Notes under the pieces: model-generated
Database searches by the model: none
Seen by the model: only the letters and a program-made list of their open reading frames with translations
What the model was told of the DNA's origin: nothing
Shown: piece after piece, positions 62,465 through 64,000 of the stretch
Numbering within the stretch: position 1 is the first letter of the stretch
Layout of the letters: every line of letters begins with the position of its first letter
Program-made: the position numbers and the translations under genes
Assembly (NCBI GenBank): GCA_973895155.1
Contig: OZ316891.1
Coordinates: forward strand, 16,368,001-16,432,000
DNA: 64,000 nt
Origin: Marsupella aquatica
Taxonomy: Eukaryota > Marchantiophyta
Direction: 5' to 3'

Positions 62465-63590
62465 GTACAAGAGCGACTGGGACGTGTTGACTTCCTAGAT
62501 ACAAATGTTCCAGACCTCGGGAATCAGAGTTCGGAGTTTCGGCGCCCCTCGTCTTCTTATGTGCGTCTCAGGGGTCTAGGTTTCAAGCAAAACCACAGAC
62601 ATGCCAGGGCGGGCATCGACGACGACTGCCAGTCGCAGAGCTAAAGTTAATCATGATGGAGATGGTTTCAGTGACACAAGCTTCAGTGGCCATAGGCTTT
62701 CCATTTAAGCTAGTGCCGAGCGCTGCTTTTGTTCGTCTTAGACCGTGGGATTTCTTCTATGGGTGATTCTAAGTTCATGTATTTCCGGCTCCATCTTTGG
62801 CCCATTTTGGATCAGCGGCCCTGTTATGTGCGGCTCAGGTCGAGTTAAAGCACATACGGGCCAGGGCGGGCTACATTTAACATAGCTAGATTTTAGCTAG
62901 CGCCGAGCGTTGCTTATGTTCATGTTTTTCCGTGGGTTGATTTGAAGATGATCTGCGGATGGTGTAATACCGGTTATATGTTTTGACCAATTTTGGAATT
63001 AAGGAATGCACTTTTGGATCGGCTCTCTTGTTCTTTCATGGTCATTCATTGATTCCTAGATTTGAGCTAGCGCCGAGCGCTGCCTATGGTCATTGTGTTC
63101 CTTGTTTAGACGTTGATTTCTTGAGGTCCGACATTTAATGTAGCGGCCATCGCTGAAAATATTCAACGTCTGCCATTGCCTCTGTTTGTTGGAAATGCTT
63201 CAAATTGAGTTTCCTGTGTTCACTTCTCGATTGATGTGACGGACAATCTCTTCCACCATACTAGCGCTGGGCGCTGCTAATATCCGCATGTTTTGGCAAT
63301 GCCTTTTTCTATTGGTCGTTAAGTTTACTGTTCTCTTCTCGATTGACGTTACGTAGAATCTCCATCTTTTTCGTTATTTTATGAATACCTAAATTTTGCC
63401 CTTCCCTGCCGACATACTACCGTTGTGCGCTGGCCATCACCGGTTTTCGGCAACACCTTTATTCTAATGGCCCCTACTTTCCTTGACAATTGGATGGTGG
63501 TATTGAAAACGACTGAAAATGGGGTTTATTGATGGGTTTTTTTTAACTTATTGACCAAATAATGGAGCTCAATCCCATGTTCTTTTTTCC
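62465..63590. other. MULE right-hand non-coding region
   Basis: No ORF of note. Near-palindromes, all in a G-A variant form, at 62711 (TAGTGCCGAGCGCTG), 62898 (TAGCGCCGAGCGTTG) and 63068 (TAGCGCCGAGCGCTG), plus 63262 (TAGCGCTGGGCGCTG). A diverged direct repeat of about 50 bp (ATGTGCG[T/G]CTCAGG … CCAGGGCGGGC) occurs at about 62560-62615 and 62825-62872. Confidence 0.6.
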
Positions 63591-63619
63591 ATTTCTCCTG
63601 GTAACAGTAACTGTTTGCT

Positions 63620-63657
63620 GTTACTGTTTCCTGGTTCCTGTCGTTTGTAAATACCCC
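63620..63657. repeat. Right terminal inverted repeat of the MULE
   Basis: On the minus strand it reads GGGGTATTTACAAACGACAGG followed by AACCAGGAAACAG. The first 20 bases match the left end of the 365-bp MITE. The match to the MULE's own left end is looser (GGGTAT, then GACAGGAAACAGGAAACAG). Confidence 0.8.
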
Positions 63658-64000
63658 GCTGAAGCCGGAGGTACCGGATTCAGACCTATTAGAATTCGTG
63701 GGGTCATGGGAACCCGAGACCAATTGCACGAGGATATATGGGAAGGATTTCTATCTTACTCCCAAGGTGATTGCCGAAGTGTTTGGCTTGCCGATAGGCA
63801 ATAAGACCAAAGTTGATACCAGGAAGACCTTGCCTGACAAGGAGTTCCGGTCGTTCCCCGGGCCATCAACGAAGAATGGCTTCTTCTGGAACACCTGCAC
63901 CAACCCGCACATAGGAGAGATGATCGACTTCTTGCGGGTGACCATGCATTGTAACTTGCCGAGGGCAGAGATCGGCAAAGCACAGGTCTATCTGGCAGAG
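63658..64000 (+). pseudogene. LTR-B ORF, second copy, continuation after the MULE
   Basis: After the duplicated GCTGAAGCC the LTR-B frame resumes: DLLEFVGSWEPETN, DFYLTPKVIAEVFGLPIG, GFFWNTCTNPHIGEMIDFL, NLPRAEIGKAQVYLAE at the window edge. No stop occurs in this stretch. Confidence 0.8.

Larger units (their letters stand above)
52073..63657. mobile_element. Mutator-like DNA transposon with ParB/methylase gene (11.6 kb)
   Basis: An 11,585-bp element flanked by a 9-bp duplication, typical of MULEs. Ends are GGGTATAGCAGTGGAGACAGG and the inverse GGGGTATTTACAAACGACAGG, then shared CAGGAAACAG repeats. It holds a minus-strand transposase gene (56639-52793, one intron), a divergent five-exon gene (57461-61757) with ParB-like and methyltransferase-like parts, and a small plus-strand ORF (62174-62464). 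Twenty-one near-palindromes TAGCGCCNGGCGCTA lie only in its non-coding DNA. Non-coding stretches are AT-rich. The MITE at 32 kb shares the TIR. Confidence 0.9.
51030..64000 (+). repeat. Second copy of LTR B, split by the MULE, runs off the window
   Basis: Starts TGTGATGCCTAGCCAGG at 51030, the same terminus as the minus-strand LTR B at 14974. 51030-52072 and 63658-64000 match LTR B. Between them lies the 11.6-kb MULE. Orientation is plus. Whether a full element follows is unknown because the window ends inside the LTR. Confidence 0.88.

Noticed and set aside
1-64000. Host single-copy genes, tRNA or rRNA genes
   Set aside because: Everything with recognisable coding content belongs to a transposable element. 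I saw no tRNA cloverleaf or rRNA-like stretch by eye, though a covariance-model search was not possible.

Overview
The window looks like a stack of nested transposable elements from a streptophyte (green plant) nuclear genome. I see no single-copy host gene, tRNA or rRNA. The evidence for a plant is a CACTA (En/Spm) element with TNP2, DUF4218 and DUF4216 blocks; a plant-type L1 LINE with a CCHC ORF1, an APE endonuclease and a C-terminal zf-RVT; chromodomain-less Ty3/gypsy elements, one primed by a tRNA-Asp-like PBS; a short-LTR Copia-like element; and an intron-containing Mutator-like element (MULE). I cannot name the species. A non-seed streptophyte (charophyte or bryophyte) is a guess.

Layout, outermost first. 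(1) The base layer is a decayed CACTA element, visible at 22486-24147, 31298-32022, 32388-34491 and 49326-51029. (2) Into it went Ty3 element C (minus strand, 14975-22485, 5' LTR at 18491-22485), an L1 LINE (24163-31281, 16-bp TSD), a 365-bp MULE-derived MITE (32023-32387), an intact Ty3 element E (34497-49320, 5-bp TSD CCTAG) and a second copy of LTR B (from 51030, plus strand). (3) Ty3 element B (minus) inserted into the RT of element C; its 5' LTR spans 3246-14974 and its gag lies at 1437-3176. (4) Inside LTR B sit a 2,965-bp short-LTR Copia-like element (3383-6347, TSD CTATT) and a solo LTR of family C (10084-14082, TSD CCAGG). A truncated LINE interrupts element B after gag. The second LTR B copy is interrupted by an 11.6-kb MULE (52073-63657, 9-bp TSD GCTGAAGCC).

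Two things stand out. First, the three Ty3 families (B, C and E) all have very long LTRs (4.0-4.8 kb), and each LTR carries a long sense-strand ORF outside gag-pol: about 1,240 codons in B, about 880 in C, and 618 intact codons in E, present in both LTRs. The B and C products share a recognisable domain, E may be a distant relative, and all three end in a coiled coil.

Second, the MULE encodes a transposase with an N-terminal Cys/His zinc domain, a DDE-like core and a SWIM domain (2 exons, minus strand). Diverging from it is a five-exon gene whose product joins a ParB-like N-terminal domain to a C-terminal DNA-methyltransferase-like domain. Twenty-one copies of a 15-bp near-palindrome, consensus TAGCGCCNGGCGCTA, are scattered through the element. 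All lie in introns or intergenic DNA and none in the inferred exons. The same motif and TIR occur in the small MITE at 32 kb. A transposon carrying its own ParB/methylase-like gene and a private family of palindromic sites is the best candidate here for an undescribed system.
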